In this document: positions 18,325 through 27,563 of the stretch, piece after piece
How the letters are laid out: the number at the start of each line of letters is the position of its first letter
Position numbering within the stretch: the stretch's first letter is position 1
Origin: Novosphingobium mathurense
GTDB taxonomy: Bacteria; Pseudomonadota; Alphaproteobacteria; Sphingomonadales; Sphingomonadaceae
Direction: 5' to 3'
Assembly (NCBI RefSeq): GCF_900168325.1
Contig: NZ_FVZE01000012.1
Location: 1 to 58,285 of the forward strand
DNA: 58,285 bases
The notes under the pieces: generated by a model
The model's database searches: none
What the model was told of the DNA's origin: nothing
Seen by the model: the letters and a program-made list of their open reading frames with translations, nothing else
Position numbers and translations under genes: made by a program

Positions 18325-19764
18325 TTGCTTCCAAAGCACCTTTCCAAACGAGCCCAAAGCTGGACCGCAAGGCCATGGAACGGGCCTGCCAGTTATAGCC
18401 CTGACGGCAGCCATACTTTCAGTCCCGGTCAGAAGTTCATCCTGCTCGCAGGGTTCCTGCTGTTGATAGTCCTCCGCTTGCCACAAGTCTGGCAATTTGG
18501 ACGGTTCTTTTGCGAGGAAGGCACGATCTTCTTCAGCTATGCATGGCATCGCCCGGCTTCCGAGGCGCTGTGGCGGTCTTTCGCCGGCTACACAAACCTT
18601 GCTGCCAATGCATCCACGCTGCTGACAGTCGCATTAGTCCGGTCGGGAGCGATCGTCCTCGAAAACGCACCATATGCAACCATGGGCATCGCTACGCTTT
18701 TCCAGCTTTTGCCAGCAGCCCTGATCCTTACCGGAAAAGGCACTTGGCTGGACAATAGATCGGCTGTGATTGCCTCTTTACTGATTGTCGCGATCAGTCC
18801 GATGACGGAGGAGGTTTTCGCCAACGTCCTGCATATCCAGTTCCACTTGGCCTTGTGCGTGGGCCTGATCCTCGCGCTCGATGTACCGGCTCGTCGGCGC
18901 GCCCGAGTTTCTTATGGAGTTTTGCTCTTTCTTGCGCCGCTATGCGGGCCGGGAGCGATCATCCTGTTGCCTCTCTTTTGCCTTCGCGCGCTGACGGACA
19001 AAGATGCCGGCCGCATCACGCAGTCCATCCTTCTGGGAACTGCAGCAGCGATTCAACTTCTTTTCTTCTACACGGCCAGTCCCTTGCGCGGAGACTTGCT
19101 CGATCCGGTAAGTCTGTTGAATTTGCTGTTCGTCAGACTCGGCGTAATGCCACTGCTCTCTGCTCCGATCGCGAATCTCTACGGGGTACAGGTTTTCGCA
19201 GCCTCGCGCGATCAGGGAATTGTCTGGCTTGGCACGACATTGCTTGCTTTCGCTTACTTCGCCGCGCTGCTGGCGTTTGCATCACGGAGCCGTAAGGATC
19301 CTGCAATCTGGCTTGTCTCCTCCGGATTGCTGGTCGCCTCCGTTACGTTCGGCGCCGGCATGCTCCCTCTTCCACCCGGCGTCGTCTATTTGTCGACTGC
19401 GGCCCAGCGTTACAATTTCGTTCCATTGACGCTGATAGGAATTGGCCTGGTCGCCATGTCCACGCGGGCTTCATCGCACTTTACATGGGTCTTTCGTGGC
19501 CTGACCTTCCTTTTCCTGGCATCAGGCGCGCTCACTTACGCTGCGCCCCTCGATGACATGGCGCATGGCCCCGATTGGCGTGATGAAGTTGCCAAGTGGC
19601 GTTTAAACAACCAGTACCGTCCCAAAGTCTGGCCGGTGACGTGGGAAGTCGACCTCTCGTCCGATCACCGTCCATGTCCTGCGAAAGCAGACGATTCAGG
19701 CGAACTGCTCTACTGCGAAGGGGCATGGACAAGACAGGTGCTGAAAGACAGCGGCGCCCACTGA
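18325..19764 (+). CDS. Hypothetical polytopic membrane protein, possibly GT-C fold
   Basis: 479 residues starting at TTG (18325); AGAGG about ten bases upstream supports this start, and no in-frame ATG occurs until well inside the protein. About 11 helices follow a short cytoplasmic tail. The first loop, FFCEEGTIFFSYAWHR, has paired acidic residues where GT-C transferases carry their catalytic acid. I do not recognise a specific family. It follows the spermidine-synthase-like gene on the same strand and lies among glycosyltransferases, so a role in glycan or lipid-linked sugar chemistry is an inference. Confidence 0.6.
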   Translation: MLPKHLSKRAQSWTARPWNGPASYSPDGSHTFSPGQKFILLAGFLLLIVLRLPQVWQFGRFFCEEGTIFFSYAWHRPASEALWRSFAGYTNLAANASTLLTVALVRSGAIVLENAPYATMGIATLFQLLPAALILTGKGTWLDNRSAVIASLLIVAISPMTEEVFANVLHIQFHLALCVGLILALDVPARRRARVSYGVLLFLAPLCGPGAIILLPLFCLRALTDKDAGRITQSILLGTAAAIQLLFFYTASPLRGDLLDPVSLLNLLFVRLGVMPLLSAPIANLYGVQVFAASRDQGIVWLGTTLLAFAYFAALLAFASRSRKDPAIWLVSSGLLVASVTFGAGMLPLPPGVVYLSTAAQRYNFVPLTLIGIGLVAMSTRASSHFTWVFRGLTFLFLASGALTYAAPLDDMAHGPDWRDEVAKWRLNNQYRPKVWPVTWEVDLSSDHRPCPAKADDSGELLYCEGAWTRQVLKDSGAH

Positions 19765-19766
19765 AC

Positions 19767-20486
19767 CTAGGCAGTCACGACCAGGCGGGCCATGATCGTG
19801 CGCAGGCGATAGAGACAGTAAAGCACGACCGCTGCCCCTGCGAGAAGCATGGCCCAGCGCCACGCGTCCAACCCTGCGTCTTCCGGACGCAATCCTTCCT
19901 TGCCGAGGGCGCCCAGCGCGACATAGCCCACGAGCGACGGCAAGGAGGCCAGAGTGCCTGCGAGAAAGTCGCGCTGACTGATCCGGGTCAAGCCCAGGCC
20001 ATAGCTCGTGAGGGCAAAGGGCATGACGGGCGAAATTCTCAGCAGCATGACCATGCGCCAACCTTCGCAAGTCATCGCATGGTCCAAACGCGAGAAAGAC
20101 GGGTGCCGATGCAGGATCGGCGTAATCCAACGGCGCAGAGCCGTCCGACTGAGCGCAAAAGCGATCCATCCGCCCAACATCGTGCTGGCCACGGAGATTG
20201 CGAGCCCCGGTCCAAAACCAAGAAGCGCCCCTGCCATTGCCGCTATGATGGATGCCGGCAGAATGCCGCACGCCGCGACGAGCGTCTGACCGAAGGCGAA
20301 GGCAAGCCAATTGCCGGCCATGACAAGCTGAAGATTGGCCAACCATTCATGAATGAGCAGACGCGCGGTCAGCAATTCCCGCTGAAACCTGAAGGCCAGA
20401 AAACAGGCACCCGCCAGTACCAGCGCAGCAACGCCGACCGCTTTCTGCAGCAGACCTTGGCTGCCTTCAGTTCCTGGCAACAGCAT
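19767..20486 (-). CDS. TVP38/TMEM64 (VTT/SNARE-associated) family membrane protein
   Basis: 239 residues from ATG at 20486; the frame upstream is not protein-like and overlaps the GT2 gene. The hallmark stretch is ACGILPASIIAAMAGALLGFGPGLAIS, followed by RISPVMPFALTSYGLGLTRIS, both typical of DedA/VTT-domain proteins. Members are lipid scramblases or undecaprenyl-phosphate flippase relatives. It overlaps the 3' end of the GT2 gene by 20 bases, so the two form an operon. A lipid-carrier role with the GT2 enzyme would fit, but is inferred. Confidence 0.8.
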   Translation of the reverse strand: MLLPGTEGSQGLLQKAVGVAALVLAGACFLAFRFQRELLTARLLIHEWLANLQLVMAGNWLAFAFGQTLVAACGILPASIIAAMAGALLGFGPGLAISVASTMLGGWIAFALSRTALRRWITPILHRHPSFSRLDHAMTCEGWRMVMLLRISPVMPFALTSYGLGLTRISQRDFLAGTLASLPSLVGYVALGALGKEGLRPEDAGLDAWRWAMLLAGAAVVLYCLYRLRTIMARLVVTA

Positions 20487-21279
20487 CAAGGCGCAGGCCT
20501 CGCGAATAGTCCTGTTCACGAAGCTGCAGTGTGGCCGCTTCGTCGAAGAAGATCTGCGCCTTCGCCATCTTCCACCGCGACAGACGATAGGAGACCGCCG
20601 TTTTGAGAACCTGAAGGCCATAAACGCAACTGCGCTTGAAATTGATGCTCGAGGCTTCGTCGAAATAACGCGTCGGACAGGAAATCTCACCGGTACGAAA
20701 GCCGAACCAGGCCGCCTGCGCCAGCATCTGATTGTCGAAAACGAAGTCGTCCGAGCAAGCCTCCAGCGGAAGCTTCTCCAGAACCTCACGGCTCCAGGCG
20801 CGATATCCGGTGTGATATTCCGAGAGCTTCTGGCCGAGAAGCAGGTTCTCGACCAGCGTCAGCGCGCGATTGGCAACGTACTTGTAAAGCGGCATGCCTC
20901 CCGCAAGTGCCCCCTTGCCCAGGATGCGCGAAGCCAGCACGACATCATAGTGCCCCGAAGCAATCATACTCGCCATCGGCAGGATAAGCTTAGGAGAATA
21001 CTGATAGTCGGGATGAACCATCACGACGATATCGGCCCCCCGTTCGAGCGCAGCGCGATAGCATGTCTTCTGGTTACCACCGTAGCCGGTGTTCCTGGCG
21101 TGCACGATGGTGTGAATGCCAAGGGAGCGGGCAATGGCAGAGGTCTCGTCGGAACTGGCATCGTCCGTAAGGATGACATCGTCCACGATGTCCGCGGGAA
21201 TCTCCCGAAACGTGCGCATCAAGGTGAGCGCGGCGTTGTAGGCCGGCAGGACTACGGCAATTCGCTTTCCGTCGATCAT
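20467..21279 (-). CDS. Glycosyltransferase family 2 (polyprenyl-phosphate sugar synthase type)
   Basis: 270 residues. The N-terminal RIAVVLPAYNAALTL binds the nucleotide sugar. LTDDASSDETSAIA gives the DDxS acidic site, HARNTGYGGNQKTCY the second block and MVHPDYQYSP the catalytic region. There are no C-terminal helices, so it resembles the soluble DPM1-like subgroup that loads a sugar on a polyprenyl carrier. It would supply the donor for the GT-C proteins nearby. It is cotranscribed with the VTT protein. Confidence 0.88.
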   Translation of the reverse strand: MIDGKRIAVVLPAYNAALTLMRTFREIPADIVDDVILTDDASSDETSAIARSLGIHTIVHARNTGYGGNQKTCYRAALERGADIVVMVHPDYQYSPKLILPMASMIASGHYDVVLASRILGKGALAGGMPLYKYVANRALTLVENLLLGQKLSEYHTGYRAWSREVLEKLPLEACSDDFVFDNQMLAQAAWFGFRTGEISCPTRYFDEASSINFKRSCVYGLQVLKTAVSYRLSRWKMAKAQIFFDEAATLQLREQDYSRGLRLDAVARN

Positions 21280-21557
21280 GGAGCGAAGGATTTGCAGATA
21301 ATGGTAAAGGAAGCCTTATTTCCTCTGGCGACACCAACAATTGGCGCGGTCCAATCAAAATGAAACTGGCAGGCGATGCAGTGCTGACCCGATCGATCTA
21401 CCAATTCGACCTGCCGGCAAACAAGAACAGACATCGGGCCTTGCGATCGATTGTAGTGTCCCTGTGCCTGACCAGGTGTTGGATCAGGCACCTTGCAGAC
21501 CTTGCGATCACAAACTAAGCCAATGATAAGTGTGATATTTTTCCGGGCTGATTTGTC

Positions 21558-22155
21558 ATGATTCCTAGTGCTGGTTCCAATCAGGGGAACCTCGATGCTC
21601 ATCCATATGCCGAACCGCGCGAGATTTCGTCGCTGGACGAATGCTACTTCTACCATACGATGGACGTTCCGGGACATGGGACGGTCAGGGGAGAGTGGGA
21701 CCTTCGCCGAGAATGACGGCGATGCATCCCGAGCCGACCGGCGCAAGCATCTGCGCAAGATCAACAACAGCTATTGGCTATGCCACGGAGCATACCGCTC
21801 AAATGCGCGAATGGTGAACGGTGTGGTCTACGACATGCCTGCCGCCATCGGCCCAGTCGACGTGGCCGTCTTCGGGAGCATTCTTCTCCATCTGCGCGAC
21901 CCGTTCCTGGCGTTGGAGAATGCGGCCCGCCTGACACAAGAGACCATGATCGTCTCCGATCTTTCGCCGTTCGGACGCTTCGCTAGCCGCTTCAGGCGCA
22001 ATCCGCGCTTCATGCCGAACAGTGCAAAACCGGACGGCATCACAGATGGCTGGTTCAGGCTCCCTCCGCTGCTGGTGCAGGAATATCTGGCGATTCTCGG
22101 CTTCAAGTACGGCAATCGCACGAGACCAATCTACACAATCGTCGCGCGGCGCTGA
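21558..22155 (+). pseudogene. SAM-dependent methyltransferase, internally deleted and frameshifted
   Basis: An ATG at 21558 opens a frame with LDECYFYHTMDVPGHGTVRGEWDLRRE and stops at 21714-21716. A second frame up to 22155 continues HLRKINNSYWLCHGAYRSNARMV, VDVAVFGSILLHLRDPFLALENAARLT and TIVARR. In intact relatives these blocks flank a Rossmann core with the SAM-binding glycine motif, which is absent here, so some 60-80 codons and the frame have been lost. It sits at the edge of the glycan cluster and is surely inactive. Confidence 0.65.
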
Positions 22156-22236
22156 CGGGACGGAACGCGGGGCTTGCCTACATCAAGCGACCGAACCTTG
22201 GCCTGACGGGGCCAAGGTAGCGGCAGTCTTTTCACT

Positions 22237-23523
22237 TCAGTCCCGCGCTCTGTCACCGAGCGGCCTTGCCCGCAGGATGCGGTCGGACAGGTCGGTGCCT
22301 TGTTGCCCGGTGATCTCGACGACGGCCTCGAAGCCCTTGTCTTTCCCGGCGACGGCTGCGAGTCGGTCGGGAAGGTTCGGTGCCGCAAGCAGCGCGGCCA
22401 GTCCTCTCAGCCCCGTATCGCGCAGGCCCGCGAGGACCACGACCTTAGCCCCGCCGGGTTCGTTGAACTGGGAGACATAGCCGTAATCCTTGTAATACCG
22501 GTTCGAGGCGAGGCTCAGCGCTTCCTCGCTGTGGAAGGACTTCCCGTCATCGATATCGACGATCTCGTCGTAGGTCTCGCCGACCGCGAAATTCGACCCG
22601 GCGGAACCGATCGATTCGAGCATGCCCATGCCGCTGAGCAATCCGATGAATACAATGTTGTAATCGCGCAAGGTCTCACTGGTCAGCTGCGAGGCCGGCA
22701 TGACGCTGACCGGCTTGGCGTGCCGGGCAAGGATCGGCATGACCGCCGACAGGCCGTAGGCGGAGGACACGGGCAGATAATTGAGCCCCATGTCCTCTGA
22801 CCGCGCGTATCGATCCGGCTCGGACTCCTTCAGAAGCGCGAGGTCCGCTGCCGAATTGACCGAAAAGTCCCGGACGAGCCGGTCGATCTGCGAAAAACGC
22901 TGATCGAATTCACCGTAGATGTAGTAATCGCCCAGCACGAGCATGACCGGACGGTCCGAAGCGAGCAGGGGCTGCCAGATGGCATTGGCCCGCTCCGGCG
23001 CCGGATCGCCCCGAAGCCACCATCCCGCCATGGCCATCGCCAGCAACGCCAGCACCATCGGGATGGCAAGCCAGCGTGGGAAATTGCGTGGGCGGCCGGG
23101 CTCGGCTTCGCGTTCCCGTTCGCGCTCGGGTGCGGATGTCGGTTCGGCCTTCGCCGCCCCCTCCCGGTCAGCGATGAATTGCAGGGCATAGACGCCCGAT
23201 GGAACCAGCAACCTTCCGGCCCGTGCGGCCGCATCGTGGGATGCATAATGGTCGTCCAGGCGCTTGCGCAGGCGGTGGATGTAGACGCGTACGGTGGCGT
23301 CGTCGCCATCGGTATCGACGTGACCGAACACCGTTTCGGCGATCTCCGCCTGCGATGCCGATTCGGCATTGGCGCCCCGCGCGGCGAGGAAATCGAACAG
23401 TTCGCGCAGGCGGCCCGATCTTCCGACGACGTTCTTCTCGCGCAGGCGCTCGACTTCGACAGCAAAGGCGCTCCCGCCGCCAGCCCCGTCATCCTTGTCC
23501 CGGTGCTCAAATCCAGGCGCCAT
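22237..23523 (-). CDS. Membrane-anchored winged-helix transcription regulator
   Basis: 428 residues from ATG at 23523, with a GGGGGGGGAG ribosome site. Residues ~20-115 form an OmpR/ToxR-type winged helix, including LRELFDFLAARGAN and DATVRVYIHRLRKRLDD, followed by VPSGVYALQF. A charged linker leads to one membrane helix (LAIPMVLALLAMAMAGWWL), then a periplasmic domain of about 240 residues (VMLVLGDYYIYGEFDQRF onward) of unknown fold. It is a CadC/ToxR-like one-component regulator. It is divergent from a TonB receptor gene 137 bases away, which it probably controls in response to a periplasmic signal. Confidence 0.75.
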   Translation of the reverse strand: MAPGFEHRDKDDGAGGGSAFAVEVERLREKNVVGRSGRLRELFDFLAARGANAESASQAEIAETVFGHVDTDGDDATVRVYIHRLRKRLDDHYASHDAAARAGRLLVPSGVYALQFIADREGAAKAEPTSAPEREREREAEPGRPRNFPRWLAIPMVLALLAMAMAGWWLRGDPAPERANAIWQPLLASDRPVMLVLGDYYIYGEFDQRFSQIDRLVRDFSVNSAADLALLKESEPDRYARSEDMGLNYLPVSSAYGLSAVMPILARHAKPVSVMPASQLTSETLRDYNIVFIGLLSGMGMLESIGSAGSNFAVGETYDEIVDIDDGKSFHSEEALSLASNRYYKDYGYVSQFNEPGGAKVVVLAGLRDTGLRGLAALLAAPNLPDRLAAVAGKDKGFEAVVEITGQQGTDLSDRILRARPLGDRARD

Positions 23524-23660
23524 CCGGCTCCCCCCCCATGTAACGCCCGCGTAACGCGCGGGATTACCGTAATTTACGAACATTGGCGAGCGAAGCCGGA
23601 TAGCGGTGCCTTCCATCGAGATCAACACAAGTCGGATGATCGTCCGAACGGGAGGAATTC

Positions 23661-25739
23661 TTGAAATCAGTGATTTACGGCACCTTCGCGGCTGCCGCGG
23701 CGATTTGCACGGCCCATGGAACGGCCTTTGCGCAAACGCCGAATGACAATGCGGCGCCGCTCGACAGTGGCCGAACGGCCGAAGAAATCGGTGCTGCCGG
23801 TTATTCCGCCGATGCCATCGTGGTCTACGGTCGCAGCGAGCAGCGCATCGGCATCGCCGGCGCCGCCAGCGAAGGCGCGGTGGCCGGCGCCGACATCGAG
23901 ATCCGACCGCTGCTGCGCCCGGCCGAACTGCTGGAGGCGACGCCCGGGCTGATCGCCACGCAGCATTCGGGCGGCGGCAAGGCGAACCAGTACTTCCTGC
24001 GCGGATTCAACCTCGATCACGGTACCGACCTGTCGGTCTCTATCGACGACATGCCGATGAACTTTCGCACCCACGGGCACGGGCAAGGCTATCTCGACGT
24101 CAACGGACTGATCCCGGAGGTTGTCGAGCGGGTCGACTATCGCAAGGGGCCGTATCGCGCCGATACCGGCGACTTCAGCTTCGTGGGATCGACGCGGATC
24201 ACCACGCGCACGCAGATGGCGCCCTTCATCCTCGCCGAGGCAGGTGCATTCAACTATGCCCGCCTTGTCGCAGGCGGTTCGACTGCCATCGGCGCGGGCA
24301 CCCTGACCATGGCGGGACAGGCCAAGTTCTACGACGGCCCCTGGGAACTGCCCGAGGATTTCAAGGGCTATTCCGGCTTCGTGAAGTACTCCGTCCCGCT
24401 GGGCCGGGGCACGTTCCAGGCATCGCTCAACATCTACCACGCGACCTGGGCGCCGACCGAGCAGATCCCCGAGCGCGCGATCGGCACCGACCTTTGCGAG
24501 AATGTCTACTGTTCGCTCGACCCCACCCTGCGCGGCTCGACCAAGCGCGAGATCCTCACCCTCGGCTACACCGATGACGACTGGCGCGTGACCGCATGGG
24601 GCCAGCATTACGACTGGAGCCTGCTGTCCAACTTCACCTTCTTCCTCGACAATCCGGTCGATGGCGACCAGCTGCGCCAGTACGAGGAGCGCTGGAGCTG
24701 GGGTGGCCGCGTGGAACGGCGCGTCGTCGTCAGCGACAGGCTGGAACTGCGCGGCGGCACCGAGCTGCGTCAGGACTCGATCAATCCGGTCGGTCTCGAT
24801 CATACGATCCGGGGGCAATTCGAGTCCGCCACGACCAGGTTCGACGTGAACGAGACCAGTGCCGGGCTCTATGGCGAGGCGATCTGGCGTCCGGTCGATC
24901 GGCTGATGCTCATCGGCGGCCTGAGGGGGGACTGGTATCGCTTCCGCACGACCGACCGGGGCGGCGCCATCGGATGGAGCGGACTGGTCAAGGACAGCAA
25001 CCTCGGCTTCAAGGCCGGCGTCAACTACGAAATCGCCGACGGACTGGCGCTCTACGCGAACTACGGCGAGGGTTTCCATTCCAACGACGCGCGCGGCGTG
25101 ACCAATCCGAAGGACCCGGCGCCGGGCATCGTCAAGGGCGACATGGAGGAAGTGGGCGTCAGGATCGAACGCGGCGGCCTGATCCTGACCGGCGTGTACT
25201 GGTTCAGTTCGATCGACAGCGAACTGATCTACGTCGGCGATTCCGGCTCGGTCGAACCGAAGGGCCGTGGCCGTCGCCACGGCTATGAGCTGACCGCATT
25301 CTGGAAGCCGAATTCATGGCTCGCCCTCGATGCGGTCTGGACCGGATCGCACGCGCGCTACGCCGATCTGCCGAAGGGCGCAAATCACGTCCCCGGTGCG
25401 CTCGAAAGCGCGGGAGAACTGGGCCTTTCCGCGGTGTTCCCCGAATTCAACGCGGCACTGCGCTTCCGCTACCTTGGCCCGCACGCGCTCGTCGAAGACA
25501 ACTCGCGGCGCGGCAACGAAACGCTGCTGGTCAACATGCGTGCCGCCTGGACTCCATCGTTCCTCAAGGGGGTCGAGGTCTATGGCGAACTGCTCAATGC
25601 GCTGGGTACGGACGCGCATGACGTCGACTATCAATACGCAACACGCCTCCCCGGCGAACCAGCAGGTGGCGTGGTCGACCTGATCAGCCGGACCGTCGAA
25701 CCGCGGCAAGTACGACTGGGCGTGAAGAAGACCTTCTGA
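23661..25739 (+). CDS. TonB-dependent receptor
   Basis: 692 residues starting with TTG at 23661; GGAGG five bases upstream decides this start. The signal peptide ends GTAFAQ. The plug contains AIVVYGRSEQRIG, RPAELLEATPGLIATQHSGGGKANQYFLRGFNLDHGTDLS and the HGHGQGYLDVNGLIPEVVERVDYRKGP block. The barrel ends VRLGVKKTF. At under 700 residues it is compact, in the size range of small-ligand or metal receptors. It is probably regulated by the divergent membrane winged-helix protein. A hairpin follows 10 bases after the stop. Confidence 0.92.
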   Translation: MKSVIYGTFAAAAAICTAHGTAFAQTPNDNAAPLDSGRTAEEIGAAGYSADAIVVYGRSEQRIGIAGAASEGAVAGADIEIRPLLRPAELLEATPGLIATQHSGGGKANQYFLRGFNLDHGTDLSVSIDDMPMNFRTHGHGQGYLDVNGLIPEVVERVDYRKGPYRADTGDFSFVGSTRITTRTQMAPFILAEAGAFNYARLVAGGSTAIGAGTLTMAGQAKFYDGPWELPEDFKGYSGFVKYSVPLGRGTFQASLNIYHATWAPTEQIPERAIGTDLCENVYCSLDPTLRGSTKREILTLGYTDDDWRVTAWGQHYDWSLLSNFTFFLDNPVDGDQLRQYEERWSWGGRVERRVVVSDRLELRGGTELRQDSINPVGLDHTIRGQFESATTRFDVNETSAGLYGEAIWRPVDRLMLIGGLRGDWYRFRTTDRGGAIGWSGLVKDSNLGFKAGVNYEIADGLALYANYGEGFHSNDARGVTNPKDPAPGIVKGDMEEVGVRIERGGLILTGVYWFSSIDSELIYVGDSGSVEPKGRGRRHGYELTAFWKPNSWLALDAVWTGSHARYADLPKGANHVPGALESAGELGLSAVFPEFNAALRFRYLGPHALVEDNSRRGNETLLVNMRAAWTPSFLKGVEVYGELLNALGTDAHDVDYQYATRLPGEPAGGVVDLISRTVEPRQVRLGVKKTF

Positions 25740-25749
25740 ATCCCTTCCT

Positions 25750-25777
25750 CCAGCCCGCATCCCACGATGCGGGCTGG
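25750..25777 (+). terminator. Hairpin after the TonB receptor gene
   Basis: Perfect 11-bp stem CCAGCCCGCAT / ATGCGGGCTGG with a six-base loop, 10 bases after the stop codon. There is no U-tract, so it may act as an mRNA end stabiliser. Confidence 0.55.
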
Positions 25778-25908
25778 TCCAGTCTTCGGGCAGGTTCGCT
25801 GATTTCGCCCTACGCTTCCAAGGGTCGTCGGGCGCTCTTTCGCTGCCCGTATCCCCTGATCGCATCCCGGCATGGCAGGCCGTTACAAGCGACTGAAGAT
25901 AGCCCCGA

Positions 25909-27219
25909 TCAAGTCCCGAACCGTCCGGTCGTATCGTAACGGATCGAGGTATAGGGCAGTTGGACGTAATCCAGAGCCGAATAGGCCGCCTTTGCGAAGC
26001 CGGACTCCGAATTGCCGAACAGCAGTTCCCCGACGTTCAGGCCGACGCCGACGAAAACGTGGCGCTTGGGCTCGATGCCAGCCTCGCGGTCCTTGTTGAG
26101 GAAATCCGAGGCGTAGTACCCGACCTGAAGGTCCAGGAAACGTAAGGGGGAATGGTTGAACCGCTTGAAACCGGCGCCCTTGATCGAAAACATGAAGCGC
26201 TGCTGTTCATAGTGCGGCTTGCCCTCGTAGCTGTAGATGTGCCCGTTGGGCACGATCTCGATCTTGAAGGACACCTTCTCCTTCAGCCCGGGGACCGTGT
26301 TGCGCAGGACGGAAAAGCCAGCTCCGGCCAGATTCATCGCAACGTCCTGAACCGACCAGCCACTGTCGGGCTCTATCCCGTCGGAGAACTCGTTGAAGAT
26401 CATCAGGCCCGAAGCCAGCATCGCCGCTGTCAGCGCGTCTCCTTCCGAGGCATTGGAGCGCCGGTGAATTCGACTGTGCAGGAATTCGGCAAGGAGGTAG
26501 GTGTCGAAAGCGTGGGTCAGCTTGTCGACGCCGATGTTGGCCGTGTCCTTACCGAACCAACCCTCGTCCTTGAAATGAAACTCGGTGGTCTCCTTGAACA
26601 GCTTCTTGCCGCTCAGGATGCTGAAATAGCCCAGAAACACGAGCGATTCAGTCTTCACAGTCCCCGCTTGCTTCCAGAAGCCGGCGTGCGTGGCATGGTC
26701 CTTCGAGACGTGATCGGCCCATCCTTCGCGCTCAATTGAACTTCCTTCGGCTATGCAAGCGCCCGGGCATTCAATTCCATCGGATTGCTCCGGACCATTG
26801 CCATCATCGCTTAACGGCAAGGCTTGAGTTTCGGCGGAAGCCAGGTCAGACAAATCCCACTTCCCGAGAGCCTGGCGACTTGAACCTGTGGGGTCCGGCA
26901 GAACGCAAACCCCGGTCAGACTTCCTTCCGCGGAACGGCATCGGTGCTGTAATGAAGTCAGAACGACCGGGAATTCTGGCATGGCCGACATTTCTGGCTC
27001 GGACTTCGGAGTGCCCGGACCTTCAGGCCAATCTGACGTGATGGTCTGAACATTTCGACCGCTGTTCTCTGCAAATTCGGAGTCAGGGGCGCCACTAACC
27101 CTGATGTCCGATTTGAAATCAGCAGCCCATGAGGGAAGTGATGGGCAGCAAACGGCAAGCAGCAATGCCTGCCTGATACGAACGGGCAGAATTGAGCCCT
27201 TCCTGTGCCCTGTTCCCAT
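25909..27219 (-). CDS. DUF2279 family exported protein
   Basis: 436 residues with GGGAGG four bases before the ATG and a signal peptide ending PSWAAD. Residues ~50-190 are low-complexity and poorly conserved in appearance. From about 230 on comes the DUF2279 (YfiM-like) core: IGVDKLTHAFDTYLLAEFLHSRI with the D-K-x-x-H motif, then FNEFSDGIEPDSGWSVQDVAMNLAGAGFS. The C-terminal 130 residues look beta-rich and may be a barrel-like tail. DUF2279 proteins are envelope proteins of unknown function. The unusually long linker before the domain is odd. Confidence 0.7.
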   Translation of the reverse strand: MGTGHRKGSILPVRIRQALLLAVCCPSLPSWAADFKSDIRVSGAPDSEFAENSGRNVQTITSDWPEGPGTPKSEPEMSAMPEFPVVLTSLQHRCRSAEGSLTGVCVLPDPTGSSRQALGKWDLSDLASAETQALPLSDDGNGPEQSDGIECPGACIAEGSSIEREGWADHVSKDHATHAGFWKQAGTVKTESLVFLGYFSILSGKKLFKETTEFHFKDEGWFGKDTANIGVDKLTHAFDTYLLAEFLHSRIHRRSNASEGDALTAAMLASGLMIFNEFSDGIEPDSGWSVQDVAMNLAGAGFSVLRNTVPGLKEKVSFKIEIVPNGHIYSYEGKPHYEQQRFMFSIKGAGFKRFNHSPLRFLDLQVGYYASDFLNKDREAGIEPKRHVFVGVGLNVGELLFGNSESGFAKAAYSALDYVQLPYTSIRYDTTGRFGT

Positions 27220-27563
27220 GACGCCTCCCGAAAGTTCAGCACGTTCACCTTGCTGTTTTCGACCGACTCAATTCGACCAATACTACTCGACAATCTACTC
27301 CAGGTAATCGGTAATTCTTACCAGATCACGGGTGATGGGGGTTGGCGTCGCACCTGATGCAAGTGACGGTGGCGAAAGTCGGCGCGTGTTGGTCTATCGC
27401 GGCAACTCCGCCACACCTGCGCTCTCAGGATTCTAATTTTCTTTCACGCCGCACCGCAAGCCAAAGCGCGCAATTGCAGGAGCTGTCAGATAGAAGTTGC
27501 GAATTGAACGCATCCGATGCAAATTGCCGCCCACAACGTTCAAAATTTCCCTGCGGAGGACAT
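27220..27563. other. Regulatory region upstream of parA
   Basis: A 344-bp gene-free stretch between the DUF2279 gene and parA. It contains the short palindrome GGTAAttcTTACC (27310-27322) and several scattered ATTGC-type words (near 27475, 27500 and 27525), which could be operator or centromere elements for ParA. I see no iterons comparable to those downstream of repA. Confidence 0.35.

Noticed and set aside
23667..25280. 537-codon minus-strand open frame opposite the second TonB receptor gene
   Set aside because: Shadow frame with no signal peptide, motif or ribosome site.
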